64,000 nt of DNA from Paraburkholderia sartisoli (lineage in GTDB: Bacteria > Pseudomonadota > Gammaproteobacteria > Burkholderiales > Burkholderiaceae), in assembly GCF_900107685.1 (NCBI RefSeq), contig NZ_FNRQ01000001.1, positions 1,116,001-1,180,000 of the forward strand, written 5' to 3'. Shown here piece by piece: positions 34,655 to 44,586 of the stretch (within the stretch, counting starts at the first letter, position 1; each line of letters opens with the position of its first letter). Made by a program: the position numbers and the translations under genes. A model generated the notes under the pieces. That model searched no databases. It was not told the origin of the DNA and saw only the letters and a list, made by a program, of their open reading frames with translations.

Positions 34655-35257
34655 TCACGCGACGTGCGAGGTATCCGGTGATGTGTCCGGCGTTTTGTCC
34701 CCCTGCGCGCGATACCGTGCGATCGCATCCATGATCCATCCCCACGCGACACGTTCCGTGTCGCCCGCGGTTTTGTCGATGGCGATCTTCAGATACGCCA
34801 CTTCATTGTCGACCTTCTCGGCGGGCAGCATGAACAGCCGGCTGACCAGAATCGCGCCTTCGACGACGGCCGCCTGCGCGCGGTTGAAACCGGGAAACGG
34901 CGCGTGCGTTTCCTGATGCACGCTGCGCATGTAGAGCGTCGGGCGCTGGGTGTCGTCGTGGACTTCGTCGAGTTCCAGCTCGGTGTGCGCAAGCGCGCCG
35001 TCGAGCCGCACGCTTGCCACGCGCGTGGCGGGCGAGGTCGGCCAGTCGAACGCGTAGCCGGTCACGCAGCCCGCGAAAACGCGCACGTCGTTCGTGAAGT
35101 TGATCACGGCGGCGCGGGTGGCGAGGATGTTGTCGAGCGTGACAGAGGGTCTGAACGGCGCGAGGATCGTGCGTCCGTTTTCGAAGCGCACGCCCATCGG
35201 TGCAATGTGGGGCCGGCCGTCGCGCGCCGCAGTCGTAATGATCGTTTCGAAAATCAT
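34655..35257 (-). CDS. DUF447-family protein
   Basis: A 200-residue split-barrel (flavin-reductase-like) protein, starting MIFETIITTAARDGRPHIAP, with APFRPSVTLDNIL and VINFTNDVRVFAG. DUF447 occurs next to methanofuran or H4MPT genes in methanogens and bacterial methylotrophs; its function is unknown to me. It lies 34 bases upstream of mfnB on the same strand, so the two form a small operon. A flavin- or pterin-dependent reduction in cofactor synthesis is a guess. Confidence 0.85.
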   Translation of the reverse strand: MIFETIITTAARDGRPHIAPMGVRFENGRTILAPFRPSVTLDNILATRAAVINFTNDVRVFAGCVTGYAFDWPTSPATRVASVRLDGALAHTELELDEVHDDTQRPTLYMRSVHQETHAPFPGFNRAQAAVVEGAILVSRLFMLPAEKVDNEVAYLKIAIDKTAGDTERVAWGWIMDAIARYRAQGDKTPDTSPDTSHVA

Positions 35258-35370
35258 GGCGGAGAACGCTGGACGTTGCGGCGAACTACGCGCCGGCGGT
35301 TTGCAAACTGACAGCTGGTCGAGTGAGTGCGATGCCGCACGGCAGCCGCGCAAAGGCGGCTCGTGCGGGA

Positions 35371-35445
35371 TTAACGGATTGCGATATACATCGTGATTTC
35401 AAAACCAAAACGCATATCGGTGTAACTCGGTGTCGTCCACTGCAT
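35371..35445 (-). CDS. pqqA: PQQ precursor peptide PqqA
   Basis: A 24-residue peptide starting [10 protein letters not shown] and ending [12 protein letters not shown]. It has the invariant E-x-x-x-Y (EITMY), whose glutamate and tyrosine become PQQ, with the usual W, P and R-x-G-F-E context. The start at 35445 is chosen because GGAGG lies six bases before it; an in-frame ATG at 35451 abuts GGAGG and is unlikely. It stands alone, more than 10 kb from pqqBCDE, between DUF447 and the cbb operon, and has its own promoter, a perfect sigma-54 element at 35525-35539. Confidence 0.93.
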   Translation of the reverse strand: MQWTTPSYTDMRFGFEITMYIAIR

Positions 35446-35524
35446 AGTCATCCTCCAGGGTTGGTTGGGGCTTTCGCCGCCGACACATGAAGCAGCGCCG
35501 GAACGGATCAGCACCAGAAATCAC

Positions 35525-35539
35525 GCAAGCGCCGTGCCA
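35525..35539 (-). promoter_or_regulatory. sigma-54 promoter of pqqA, perfect -24/-12 match
   Basis: On the minus strand, TGGCACG-GCGC-TTGC matches the sigma-54 consensus at every fixed position. It lies about 80 bases before the pqqA start. A TGTTTCA half-site at 35614-35620, 75 bases further upstream, resembles the half-sites before mfnD. Confidence 0.75.
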
Positions 35540-35697
35540 GAAGCAGCACAGTGAAGCGGACACTGGGCACCGTGCTGGCTTACGCGGCTTACTGTCGCGA
35601 AAACGCAGCAAAGTGTTTCACCATCATACGAGTTTCTGGCTGCGGCGGAGGGATCGATTCGCACCATGAGCCAAAGAATTGCTTAGGGATGGAGAAG

Positions 35698-35711
35698 AAA
35701 TTCGTGAATTC
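35698..35711 (+). promoter_or_regulatory. AATTC-GT-GAATT palindrome, possible CbbR operator
   Basis: The palindrome AATTC-GT-GAATT lies 115 bases upstream of cbbL in the 379-base gap shared with pqqA. LysR proteins often bind such A/T-rich inverted repeats (T-N11-A). The rest of the gap shows no clear -35/-10 for cbbL. Confidence 0.3.
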
Positions 35712-35767
35712 CCTTCGATGAGGCGCACGCCTACATTGCAGACATGGACGCGGGGTGACGAGATTGA

Positions 35768-37324
<1,557 letters not shown>

Positions 37325-37352
37325 ACGTCACCTGACCTGAAGAGACCACGCC

Positions 37353-37781
37353 ATGCGAATCACTCAAGGTACCTTTTCGTTTCTGCCGGAACTCACCGAC
37401 GCGGAAATCAGCTTGCAGATCGACTACGCGTTGCGCGAAGGCTGGTCGTGTTCGGTGGAGTTCACCGACGACCCCCATCCGCGCAATACGTACTGGGAAA
37501 TGTGGGGGCTGCCGATGTTCGACCTGCGCGACGCGGCGGGCGTGCTGCAGGAGGTGAACGCATGCCGCAAGGTGTATCCGCAGCATTACATCAAGATCAA
37601 CGCGTTCGATTCCGTGCGCGGCTTCGAGACGATGCGCATGTCGTTCATCGTCAACCGGCCGGCGGTCGAGCCGGGGTTCCGCCTTGAGCGCACGGAAGCG
37701 CAGGGACGCGTGCAGCGTTACAGCATGAAGAGCTACGCGTCGGATCGTCCGGCGGGCGAGCGCTACCCCGCATCGCAGTGA
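37353..37781 (+). CDS. cbbS: ribulose-1,5-bisphosphate carboxylase small subunit
   Basis: A 142-residue small subunit with the long C-terminal tail of form IC enzymes. Core motifs are [38 protein letters not shown] and [20 protein letters not shown]. It starts 28 bases after cbbL, preceded by GAAGAGACCACGCC. Confidence 0.97.
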   Translation: MRITQGTFSFLPELTDAEISLQIDYALREGWSCSVEFTDDPHPRNTYWEMWGLPMFDLRDAAGVLQEVNACRKVYPQHYIKINAFDSVRGFETMRMSFIVNRPAVEPGFRLERTEAQGRVQRYSMKSYASDRPAGERYPASQ

Positions 37782-37837
37782 GCGTCATCACGGCCGCGGC
37801 CCCTAACGTCACCGTCACCGTCACCGGAGAATCCCAC

Positions 37838-38803
37838 ATGACCGTCGAAGCTGAACTCGATCTGCCCATGTCAGTGGCGTGCGCGCGCACGCCGGCCGCG
37901 CATGCGACGGTCGACCTCGTCGGTCTCTTTCGCGACTCGGGCATCGGCGAGGTGCTGGCCGAACTCGACCGCGACCTGGTTGGCCTCGCGCCCGTGAAAA
38001 CCCGCCTGCGCGAGATCGCCGCGCATCTGATCGTCGAGCGCGCACGCGAAACGCTCGACATCGCCAGCGGGGCGCCGACGCTGCACATGTGTTTTTCCGG
38101 CAATCCGGGTACAGGCAAGACGACGGTGGCGCTGCGCATGGCCGAAGTGCTGCACCGTCTCGGCTATATCCGCCGCAACCATCTGGTGTCGGTGACCCGC
38201 GACGACCTTGTGGGGCAGTACATCGGCCACACCGCGCCGAAAACGCGCGACGTGCTCAAGCGCGCGATGGGCGGCGTGCTGTTCATCGACGAAGCGTATT
38301 ACCTGTACCGCCCCGAGAACGAACGCGACTACGGGCAGGAAGCAATCGAGATCCTGCTGCAGACGATGGAAAACCAGCGCGGCGACCTGGTGGTGATACT
38401 CGCCGGCTATGAAGAACGAATGGAGACGTTCTTTCAGAGCAATCCCGGTTTCCGTTCGAGGATCGCGCATCACATCACGTTTCCCGACTACGCCGCCGCG
38501 GAACTGCTCGACATCGCCGAACGCATGCTGGCGAAGATGCACTACCGGCTCGATGGCGAATCGCGCGCCGCGTTTGGTGAATACCTGGATCGCCGCATCC
38601 GTCAGCCGAACTTCGCGAACGCGCGCTCGGTGCGCAACGCGCTGGACCGCTCGCGCCTGCGCCAGGCAAACCGTCTCTTTGCCGACGCGCTGAAAGGCGG
38701 CGCGCCCGCGGATGCGGCCGCGCTGACGCTGCTCGGCGCAGCGGATATCCGCGCGAGCCGCGTGTTTGCCGACACAGCCGCGCCACCGCCCACACCGGTT
38801 TGA
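37838..38803 (+). CDS. cbbX: RuBisCO activase CbbX (AAA+)
   Basis: A 321-residue AAA+ ATPase that frees red-type RuBisCO from inhibitory sugar phosphates. Walker A is [14 protein letters not shown] (about residue 89), Walker [13 protein letters not shown], with pore residues in [15 protein letters not shown] choose ATG 37838 because GGAGA precedes it; a GTG at 37778 overlapping the cbbS stop is also open. The 5' spacer contains a GTCACC triplet repeat. Confidence 0.95.
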   Translation: MTVEAELDLPMSVACARTPAAHATVDLVGLFRDSGIGEVLAELDRDLVGLAPVKTRLREIAAHLIVERARETLDIASGAPTLHMCFSGNPGTGKTTVALRMAEVLHRLGYIRRNHLVSVTRDDLVGQYIGHTAPKTRDVLKRAMGGVLFIDEAYYLYRPENERDYGQEAIEILLQTMENQRGDLVVILAGYEERMETFFQSNPGFRSRIAHHITFPDYAAAELLDIAERMLAKMHYRLDGESRAAFGEYLDRRIRQPNFANARSVRNALDRSRLRQANRLFADALKGGAPADAAALTLLGAADIRASRVFADTAAPPPTPV

Positions 38804-38825
38804 ATCGTTTCATGAGGAGATTGCC

Positions 38826-39923
38826 ATGCAGGACGGACGCACCACGCTTTCGAAGTTTCTCATCGACACGCTCGACCGCAATCCCGCATCCGGACCGGCG
38901 CCGGGACTGTCCGCGCTCCTGATCGACGTGGCGGCATCGATCAAGACAATTTCCGCCGCGCTGACGAAAGGCGCGCTGGGCGGCAATCACGGCACGGCGC
39001 AGTCGGTCAACACGCACGGCGAGGAGCAGCAGAAACTCGATCTCATGACCAACGACATCTTCCTGCAGCACTGCGAGTGGGATGGCCTGCTGGCGGGCAT
39101 GGTGTCGGAGGAAATGGACGAGGTCTACGCGATCCCGCAGGCGTATCCGCGCGGCGACTACCTGCTCGCGTTCGACCCGCTCGACGGCTCGTCGAACATC
39201 GACATCAACGGCGTGGTGGGTTCGATTTTCTCCGTGATGCGCGTGCGGGACGAAGCGCGCGACACGCCGCTCACGGAAGGCGCATTCCTGCGGCCCGGCA
39301 ACGAACAGGTCGCGGCCGGCTACGCGATCTACGGGCCCTCGACGATGCTCGTGCTGTCCGTCGGCACCGGCACGCACGGCTTCACGCTGGAGCGCGACGT
39401 GGGCAATTTCGTGTTGACGCATTCCGACATCCGCATTCCGGAGGACACCAGCGAATTCGCGATCAACGCCTCGAACGAGCGCTTCTGGGAGCCGCCGGTG
39501 CGCCGCTACGTGCAGGAATGCAAGGCGGGCCGCAGCGGCTGCCGCGCGCGCGACTTCAACACGCGATGGATTGCTTCGATGGTGGCCGAGGTGCATCGCA
39601 TCCTGATGCGCGGTGGCGTCTTCATGTATCCGCGCGACTTCAAGACGCCCGCGATGGAAGGGCGCCTGCGTCTGCTGTACGAGGCGAGCCCGATGAGCTT
39701 TCTGGTCGAGCAGGCGGGCGGACAGTCGATCACCGGGCGTGAGCGGATTCTCGATGTCGTGCCGGAGAAACTGCATCAGCGTGTTCCGGTCATTCTCGGC
39801 TCGCGCAACGAAGTGGCGCGCATCGGCCGCTATCACGACGAATACGATCGCGGCGAGGACAAGCCGTTTACCTCGCCGCTCTTCAACGAACGCTCGCTGT
39901 TTCTGCCGGAAACACCCATGTAG
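38826..39923 (+). CDS. cbbF: class I fructose-1,6-bisphosphatase
   Basis: A 365-residue phosphatase of the Calvin cycle. Metal and substrate motifs are [31 protein letters not shown] and [20 protein letters not shown]. It starts 22 bases after cbbX with GAGGAGATTGCC before the ATG. A second housekeeping FBPase is likely elsewhere in the genome. Confidence 0.95.
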   Translation: MQDGRTTLSKFLIDTLDRNPASGPAPGLSALLIDVAASIKTISAALTKGALGGNHGTAQSVNTHGEEQQKLDLMTNDIFLQHCEWDGLLAGMVSEEMDEVYAIPQAYPRGDYLLAFDPLDGSSNIDINGVVGSIFSVMRVRDEARDTPLTEGAFLRPGNEQVAAGYAIYGPSTMLVLSVGTGTHGFTLERDVGNFVLTHSDIRIPEDTSEFAINASNERFWEPPVRRYVQECKAGRSGCRARDFNTRWIASMVAEVHRILMRGGVFMYPRDFKTPAMEGRLRLLYEASPMSFLVEQAGGQSITGRERILDVVPEKLHQRVPVILGSRNEVARIGRYHDEYDRGEDKPFTSPLFNERSLFLPETPM

Positions 39924-39984
39924 GGATCCGGCGGGAACGCACCTTCAAATCGTATGGGCAGATTACAGACTCAGGGAGACGCGC

Positions 39985-40857
39985 ATGTCAGTCAGACATC
40001 CGATCATCTCGGTGACCGGTTCGAGCGGCGCCGGTACGACCACCGTCATGAAGAGCTTCACGCATATTTTCCGGCGCGAGCGCATCAACGCGCAGATCGT
40101 CGAGGGTGACGCGTTTCATCGTTACGACCGCAAGGGCATGCGTGAGGCGCTCAAACAGAGCGAGCGCGACGGCGCGCTGAATTTCAGTCACTTCGGGCCT
40201 GAGGCGAACCTGCTCGAGGAACTGGAACAGCTGTTCGCGACTTACGGCGAGACGGGCGGCGGCAAGCTTCGCCGCTACGTACACGACGATGCGGAAGCCG
40301 CGGCCTGCAACCAGGACGCCGGCACGTTCACGCCGTGGGTGGACGTGCCCGGGAAAACCGACCTGATGTTTTACGAGGGCCTGCACGGCGCGGCGGTCAC
40401 GGACAAAGTGGACGTCGCGCGGCATGCGGATCTGCTGGTCGGCGTCGTGCCGATCATCAATCTCGAGTGGATCCAGAAGCTGCACCGCGACCAGACGATG
40501 CGCGGCTATTCGCATGAAGCGGTGGTCGACACGATCCTGCGCCGCATGCCCGACTACGCGAACTACATCTGCCCGCAGTTCTCGCGCACGCACGTGAATT
40601 TCCAGCGCGTGCCGACCGTGGACACGTCGAACCCGTTTACCGCGCGCGAGATTCCCAACGCCGATGAAAGCTTCGTCGTGATCCGCTTCGCGCGGCCCAA
40701 AGGCATCGACTTTCCGTATCTGCTGACGATGTTGCACGACTCGTTCATGTCGCGCCCGAATGTGATCGTGGTGCCCGGCGGCAAGATGGGGCTCGCGATG
40801 CAGCTGATTTTCACGCCGATGATCCTGCAACTGGTCGACCGTCGCGCGCGTGCCTGA
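39985..40857 (+). CDS. cbbP: phosphoribulokinase
   Basis: A 290-residue class I kinase making ribulose-1,5-bisphosphate. The P-loop is [18 protein letters not shown]; other hallmarks are [30 protein letters not shown], and [26 protein letters not shown] precedes the ATG. With cbbLS it is diagnostic of a complete Calvin cycle. Confidence 0.97.
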   Translation: MSVRHPIISVTGSSGAGTTTVMKSFTHIFRRERINAQIVEGDAFHRYDRKGMREALKQSERDGALNFSHFGPEANLLEELEQLFATYGETGGGKLRRYVHDDAEAAACNQDAGTFTPWVDVPGKTDLMFYEGLHGAAVTDKVDVARHADLLVGVVPIINLEWIQKLHRDQTMRGYSHEAVVDTILRRMPDYANYICPQFSRTHVNFQRVPTVDTSNPFTAREIPNADESFVVIRFARPKGIDFPYLLTMLHDSFMSRPNVIVVPGGKMGLAMQLIFTPMILQLVDRRARA

Positions 40858-40892
40858 GGAACAGATTTCCGGTTAACTTCAAGGAGAGTGGC

Positions 40893-41930
40893 ATGGCTTT
40901 CATCGCATTGCGTCAGTTGCTGGATCACGCGGCGGAACACAGCTATGGTGTGCCGGCGTTCAACGTCAACAACATGGAGCAGATTCAGGCGATCATGCAG
41001 GCCGCCGATGCCACCCGCAGCCCGGTGATCCTGCAGGCCTCGGCGGGCGCGCGCAAATACGCGGGCGAGGCGTATCTGCGTCACCTCGTGCTGGCCGCGA
41101 TCGAGGCGCATCCCGATCTGCCGGTGGTGCTGCACCAGGATCACGCCGCGAGCCCGTCGGTGTGCCAGCAGGCGATCCGTTCCGGTTTCACGTCGGTGAT
41201 GATGGACGGCTCGCTGCTGGCCGACCAGAAAACGCCGGCAACCTATGACTACAATGTCGACGTGAGCCGGCGCGTGGTCGAGGCGGCGCATGCGGTGGGC
41301 GTGTCCGTCGAAGGCGAACTCGGCTGTCTGGGCTCGCTCGAAACCGGCGAGGCAGGGGAGGAAGACGGTGTCGGCGCACAGGGCAAGCTCACGCGCGACG
41401 ACCTGCTGACCGATCCGGAACAGGCGAGCGCGTTCGTGGAGGCCACGGGCGTCGATGCGCTCGCCATCGCGATCGGCACGTCGCACGGCGCATACAAGTT
41501 CAGCCGCCAGCCGACCGGCGACATTCTGGCGATCGATCGCATCGTGGAGATTCACAAGCGCTTGCCGGATACGCATCTCGTGATGCACGGGTCGTCCTCA
41601 GTGCCGCAGGAATGGCTCGCGACGATCCGCGAATTCGGCGGCGAGATTCCCGCGACGTGGGGCGTGCCGGTCGAGGAAATCCAGCGTGGTATCGCGAACG
41701 GCGTGCGCAAGGTGAACATCGACACCGATATCCGCCTCGCGATGACGGGCGCGATGCGTCAGGCGATGGCGTCGGCGCGCGCGGAATTCGATCCGCGGCA
41801 CGCGCTGAAGGCCGCGACGGCCGCGGCGCGCGATCTGTGCATGGAACGCTTTCAGGCGTTCGGCTGCGCGGGGCAGGCCGATCGCATCAAGCCGCTTGCG
41901 CTCGATGCGATGGCGCGGCGCTATCACTGA
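40893..41930 (+). CDS. cbbA: class II fructose-bisphosphate aldolase, Calvin-cycle type
   Basis: A 345-residue zinc aldolase with [20 protein letters not shown], the zinc histidine in [30 protein letters not shown] and [11 protein letters not shown]. It belongs to the Calvin-cycle subtype acting on fructose- and sedoheptulose-bisphosphate. AAGGAGAGTGGC precedes the ATG, 35 bases after prk. Last recognisable cbb gene here; transketolase, pgk and gap are absent from the window. Confidence 0.95.
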   Translation: MAFIALRQLLDHAAEHSYGVPAFNVNNMEQIQAIMQAADATRSPVILQASAGARKYAGEAYLRHLVLAAIEAHPDLPVVLHQDHAASPSVCQQAIRSGFTSVMMDGSLLADQKTPATYDYNVDVSRRVVEAAHAVGVSVEGELGCLGSLETGEAGEEDGVGAQGKLTRDDLLTDPEQASAFVEATGVDALAIAIGTSHGAYKFSRQPTGDILAIDRIVEIHKRLPDTHLVMHGSSSVPQEWLATIREFGGEIPATWGVPVEEIQRGIANGVRKVNIDTDIRLAMTGAMRQAMASARAEFDPRHALKAATAAARDLCMERFQAFGCAGQADRIKPLALDAMARRYH

Positions 41931-42061
41931 GCGGGTCGAACCTGCCGGGGCGAAAGCGGCCATCGTGCGCGACGGCAGGTGGGCATGCGCCAGCCTGAAG
42001 GAACCGATGAATGTGCGTATTCTGGCGGTTCAGGATATCGCCGGCTTGGCAGGAGTACACG

Positions 42062-42622
42062 ATGGCAACCGAATCTCCCGCAGGTGAACCGGGCGCGCCC
42101 GCGCCCGCTTTTTCACTGCCCGCCACGGACGGGCGCACGCTGACACTCGCCGGTGTGCGCGGCGAGCGCGGCCTGGTCGTCGTGTTCATGTGCAACCATT
42201 GCCCGTATGTGCGAGGCGCGCTGCCGCATCTGATCCGCGACGCGCTGGAACTGGCGGCGTCCGGTGTCAACGTCGTCGGCATCAGTTCGAACGATGCGGC
42301 GGCGTACCCGGACGACGCGTTTGAACGGATGGTGGCGTTCGCCGCGCAGTGGACGCTGCCGTTTCCCTACCTGCACGACGAATCGCAGCAGGTCGCGCGC
42401 GCTTACGGCGCGGTGTGTACGCCGGAGTGCTTCGGCTACGACGCAGCATTGAAGCTGCGCTATCGCGGACGGGTCGACGCATCGCGCCATGCGCCGCTTC
42501 CCGGTGCGAGGCGCGATCTCTTCGAGGCGATGCGTGAAATCGCCAGCGAGGGTGTCGCGCAAGGGCCGCAGTATCCCGCACTGGGCTGCTCGATCAAATG
42601 GAAAGGCAACGCGGGCCGGTAA
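42062..42622 (+). CDS. thioredoxin-like redoxin domain protein
   Basis: A 186-residue AhpC/TSA-like protein with the CNHCPYV active-site motif near residue 45 (a C-x-x-C). It has no signal peptide, so it should be cytoplasmic. The family often appears near Calvin-cycle or C1 genes as a putative peroxiredoxin or thiol oxidoreductase. The ATG at 42062 follows AGGAGTACACG. It converges with the DHPS-like gene, leaving only three bases between stop codons. Confidence 0.85.
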   Translation: MATESPAGEPGAPAPAFSLPATDGRTLTLAGVRGERGLVVVFMCNHCPYVRGALPHLIRDALELAASGVNVVGISSNDAAAYPDDAFERMVAFAAQWTLPFPYLHDESQQVARAYGAVCTPECFGYDAALKLRYRGRVDASRHAPLPGARRDLFEAMREIASEGVAQGPQYPALGCSIKWKGNAGR

Positions 42623-42625
42623 GCG

Positions 42626-44008
42626 TCAGTGCTTCCTGCGGGTCGTGCCGGGCGCGTGCCATGCGCTCAGGTCTTCCTCGGGGCGATCGACTTCGCAGCC
42701 CCAGTCGAGCGCCTTGTCCTGATTGAAGCGTTTGCCGAGCTGCCACGCGATTTCGGCGCGCGCCAGCTGCACGCCCATATAGAACGCGTGGCCACCGTCG
42801 GCTTCGAGCTTGAGGCCCGGATACAGCGCAAACGGATCGCCGGCGGTTTGATGGCCGTCGCGGTTGTAGACATGAATGCCGTCGGCTGCGACCTGCACGC
42901 GAAAATTCGGATCGCGGATGGCGCTCGCCACTTCGGCGATTTCCTTTGCGTCGTAGGGGAACGGGCGCCTTGCGTGCAGCGCGGAAAGCTCGCTGGAAAT
43001 GCCCTTGGGCAGCACCTGCGCCTCACGGGCCGCGTACATCACGCGTCGTGCCACATCCGCCTCGCGTATCGCCCTGCGCGCGTGCAGGCTGACGGAGGTC
43101 GTCAGGACCGCGCCCACGTGGAGTTCCGCCGCGATGCCGAACAGCACCGCGTTGATCCCGCTCGTGTCGGCCTCGGTCAATTCCGTGACGTTGCCGATAC
43201 CCATCATGATGCCGATATGCGGATAGCGCTCGCGCAGCCCGACATAGCGTGCAATCGAAGCGGCGAGACCAAACGGAACCGGATCGAGAACCGGATCGGC
43301 GAGAAACGCGCGGCCGCGCCGGCTCAACACCTCGATGGCCGTATCGAGCGAGGCCGGGTCGCGCGGCTCGCGGGCGACCAGAATGGGCGTCGCGGGGACT
43401 TCGTCGGCGACCCACAACGTGTCCAGGTTCAGGCTCAGCAGATAATCGGCGCCCGCGCGGCCGCCGCGCACGAGTTCGTCGGTCTGCATCGAATCGACGC
43501 TCACGCGATAGCCCTGTTCCTTCAGCATGCGCACGGCGTCTTCGAGATGCGGGAACGGCGTCTCGGGCAGGCAGCCGATGTCGATCACGTCCGCGCCTTG
43601 TGCAGCGTAATGTTTCGCGCGCGCCGCGATGCCGTCGAGATCGAGCCTCGGCGCATCGACGATCTCCGCGAAAATCGCGGTGTCGTGGCGGCTCAGGTCG
43701 AAGTGCCGGCCTTCGCGGCCGAAGAACTGCGGCAGGTCCTTGACCTCTTCAGGGCCGCGTTCGACGGGGACGTCATAGTGCGCGGACAACGCGTCGAGGT
43801 CGCCGCGACAGCGGCCCGGCACGATCATCCGGTTCGCGCCGAGCGGCTTCGGCACGCGCCGCAGGATCATGTCGGCGGTCATCAGGCCGGCAACCTGCAG
43901 CCCGATTTCGCGGATTTCCCATGTGAACGGTGTGGGCGCCATGCCTTCCAGCACCTGCTTCAGGCTTTTCTCGGCCAGTCTGCCAGTCAGGAAGACGATG
44001 TGGTCCAT
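42626..44008 (-). CDS. dihydropteroate-synthase-like protein (DUF6513), H4MPT gene cluster
   Basis: A 460-residue protein with a unique N-terminal domain (MDHIVFLTGRLAEKSLKQVL) and a central TIM-barrel like DHPS (GADVIDIGCLPETPFPHLED, GYRVSVDSMQTDELVRGGRA, GIMMGIGNVTELTEADTSG). Members accompany bacterial and archaeal H4MPT genes. A role in coupling the pterin to the arylamine of H4MPT, or a related C1-pterin step, is plausible but unproven. Its start overlaps the dmrB end by 22 bases, so it lies in an operon with dmrB and the sigma-54 regulator. Confidence 0.82.
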   Translation of the reverse strand: MDHIVFLTGRLAEKSLKQVLEGMAPTPFTWEIREIGLQVAGLMTADMILRRVPKPLGANRMIVPGRCRGDLDALSAHYDVPVERGPEEVKDLPQFFGREGRHFDLSRHDTAIFAEIVDAPRLDLDGIAARAKHYAAQGADVIDIGCLPETPFPHLEDAVRMLKEQGYRVSVDSMQTDELVRGGRAGADYLLSLNLDTLWVADEVPATPILVAREPRDPASLDTAIEVLSRRGRAFLADPVLDPVPFGLAASIARYVGLRERYPHIGIMMGIGNVTELTEADTSGINAVLFGIAAELHVGAVLTTSVSLHARRAIREADVARRVMYAAREAQVLPKGISSELSALHARRPFPYDAKEIAEVASAIRDPNFRVQVAADGIHVYNRDGHQTAGDPFALYPGLKLEADGGHAFYMGVQLARAEIAWQLGKRFNQDKALDWGCEVDRPEEDLSAWHAPGTTRRKH

Positions 44009-44586
44009 GCAAGCTTGAGGTGGGTCAGTCGTTGTTCGAGCGCCGCCCTGAGTTCATCGAGCGAGCGCGCCACCGTCGTGTACTCGATGCGCGCGAGCCG
44101 CTCGACGTTCTCCAGTTCGATCGCCCGCGGCCGCACTTCGACCCATTCGTGCGGGGTCTGCGTGATGACACTCGGTGCCGTATCGCATGCGAAAACAATG
44201 CCAGGTACACATTGCTTGCCGGCCTGCGCGAAGAGATTGGTCGGCAACGTGTCCGAGATGCCGAACGCGCACTTGGCGACGGTGTTGCTGGTCGCGGGCG
44301 CGATGATGACGGTGTGATATTCGCCGTTGTAGATCATGCCGACGGGCACGCTGCTCGCGCTGTTGTCGCGCACCACGCGAAAATGCTCGCGCAGTTTCGC
44401 GATCGTCCAGCCGTAGAGCGGCAAGACCTCTTCGCCCGCGGCCGACAGGAACAGGTCGACGCCCGGCAGCTGGCGCGCGAGGTCGATCGATTCCTCGAGC
44501 ATGTGACCCGAGCCGGTCACGCACCACGCGAACCGCGCGTCGGGCTTGAACTCGTCGAGCCGGCGAGCGGGCGTGGGTGCGTTCAT
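43987..44586 (-). CDS. dmrB: dihydromethanopterin reductase, DmrB flavoprotein
   Basis: A 199-residue FMN-binding flavoprotein with ARFAWCVTGSGHMLEESIDL, YHTVIIAPATSNTVAKCAFG and TPHEWVEVRPR. The archaeal-type DmrB family, characterised in a Burkholderia species among others, reduces dihydromethanopterin to H4MPT. Its ATG overlaps the stop of the sigma-54 regulator in ATGA, so its translation is coupled to that regulator, and it overlaps the next gene by 22 bases. Confidence 0.85.
   Translation of the reverse strand: MNAPTPARRLDEFKPDARFAWCVTGSGHMLEESIDLARQLPGVDLFLSAAGEEVLPLYGWTIAKLREHFRVVRDNSASSVPVGMIYNGEYHTVIIAPATSNTVAKCAFGISDTLPTNLFAQAGKQCVPGIVFACDTAPSVITQTPHEWVEVRPRAIELENVERLARIEYTTVARSLDELRAALEQRLTHLKLAWTTSSS

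Noticed and set aside
35565-35580. Plus-strand GG-N10-GC string GGGCACCGTGCTGGC as a sigma-54 promoter for cbbL
   Set aside because: Three changes from consensus and more than 240 bases from cbbL; it overlaps the pqqA upstream region instead.
37793-37825. GTCACC repeats before cbbX as a CRISPR or regulatory repeat
   Set aside because: Only three short contiguous units with no spacers; probably simple slippage in a leader.
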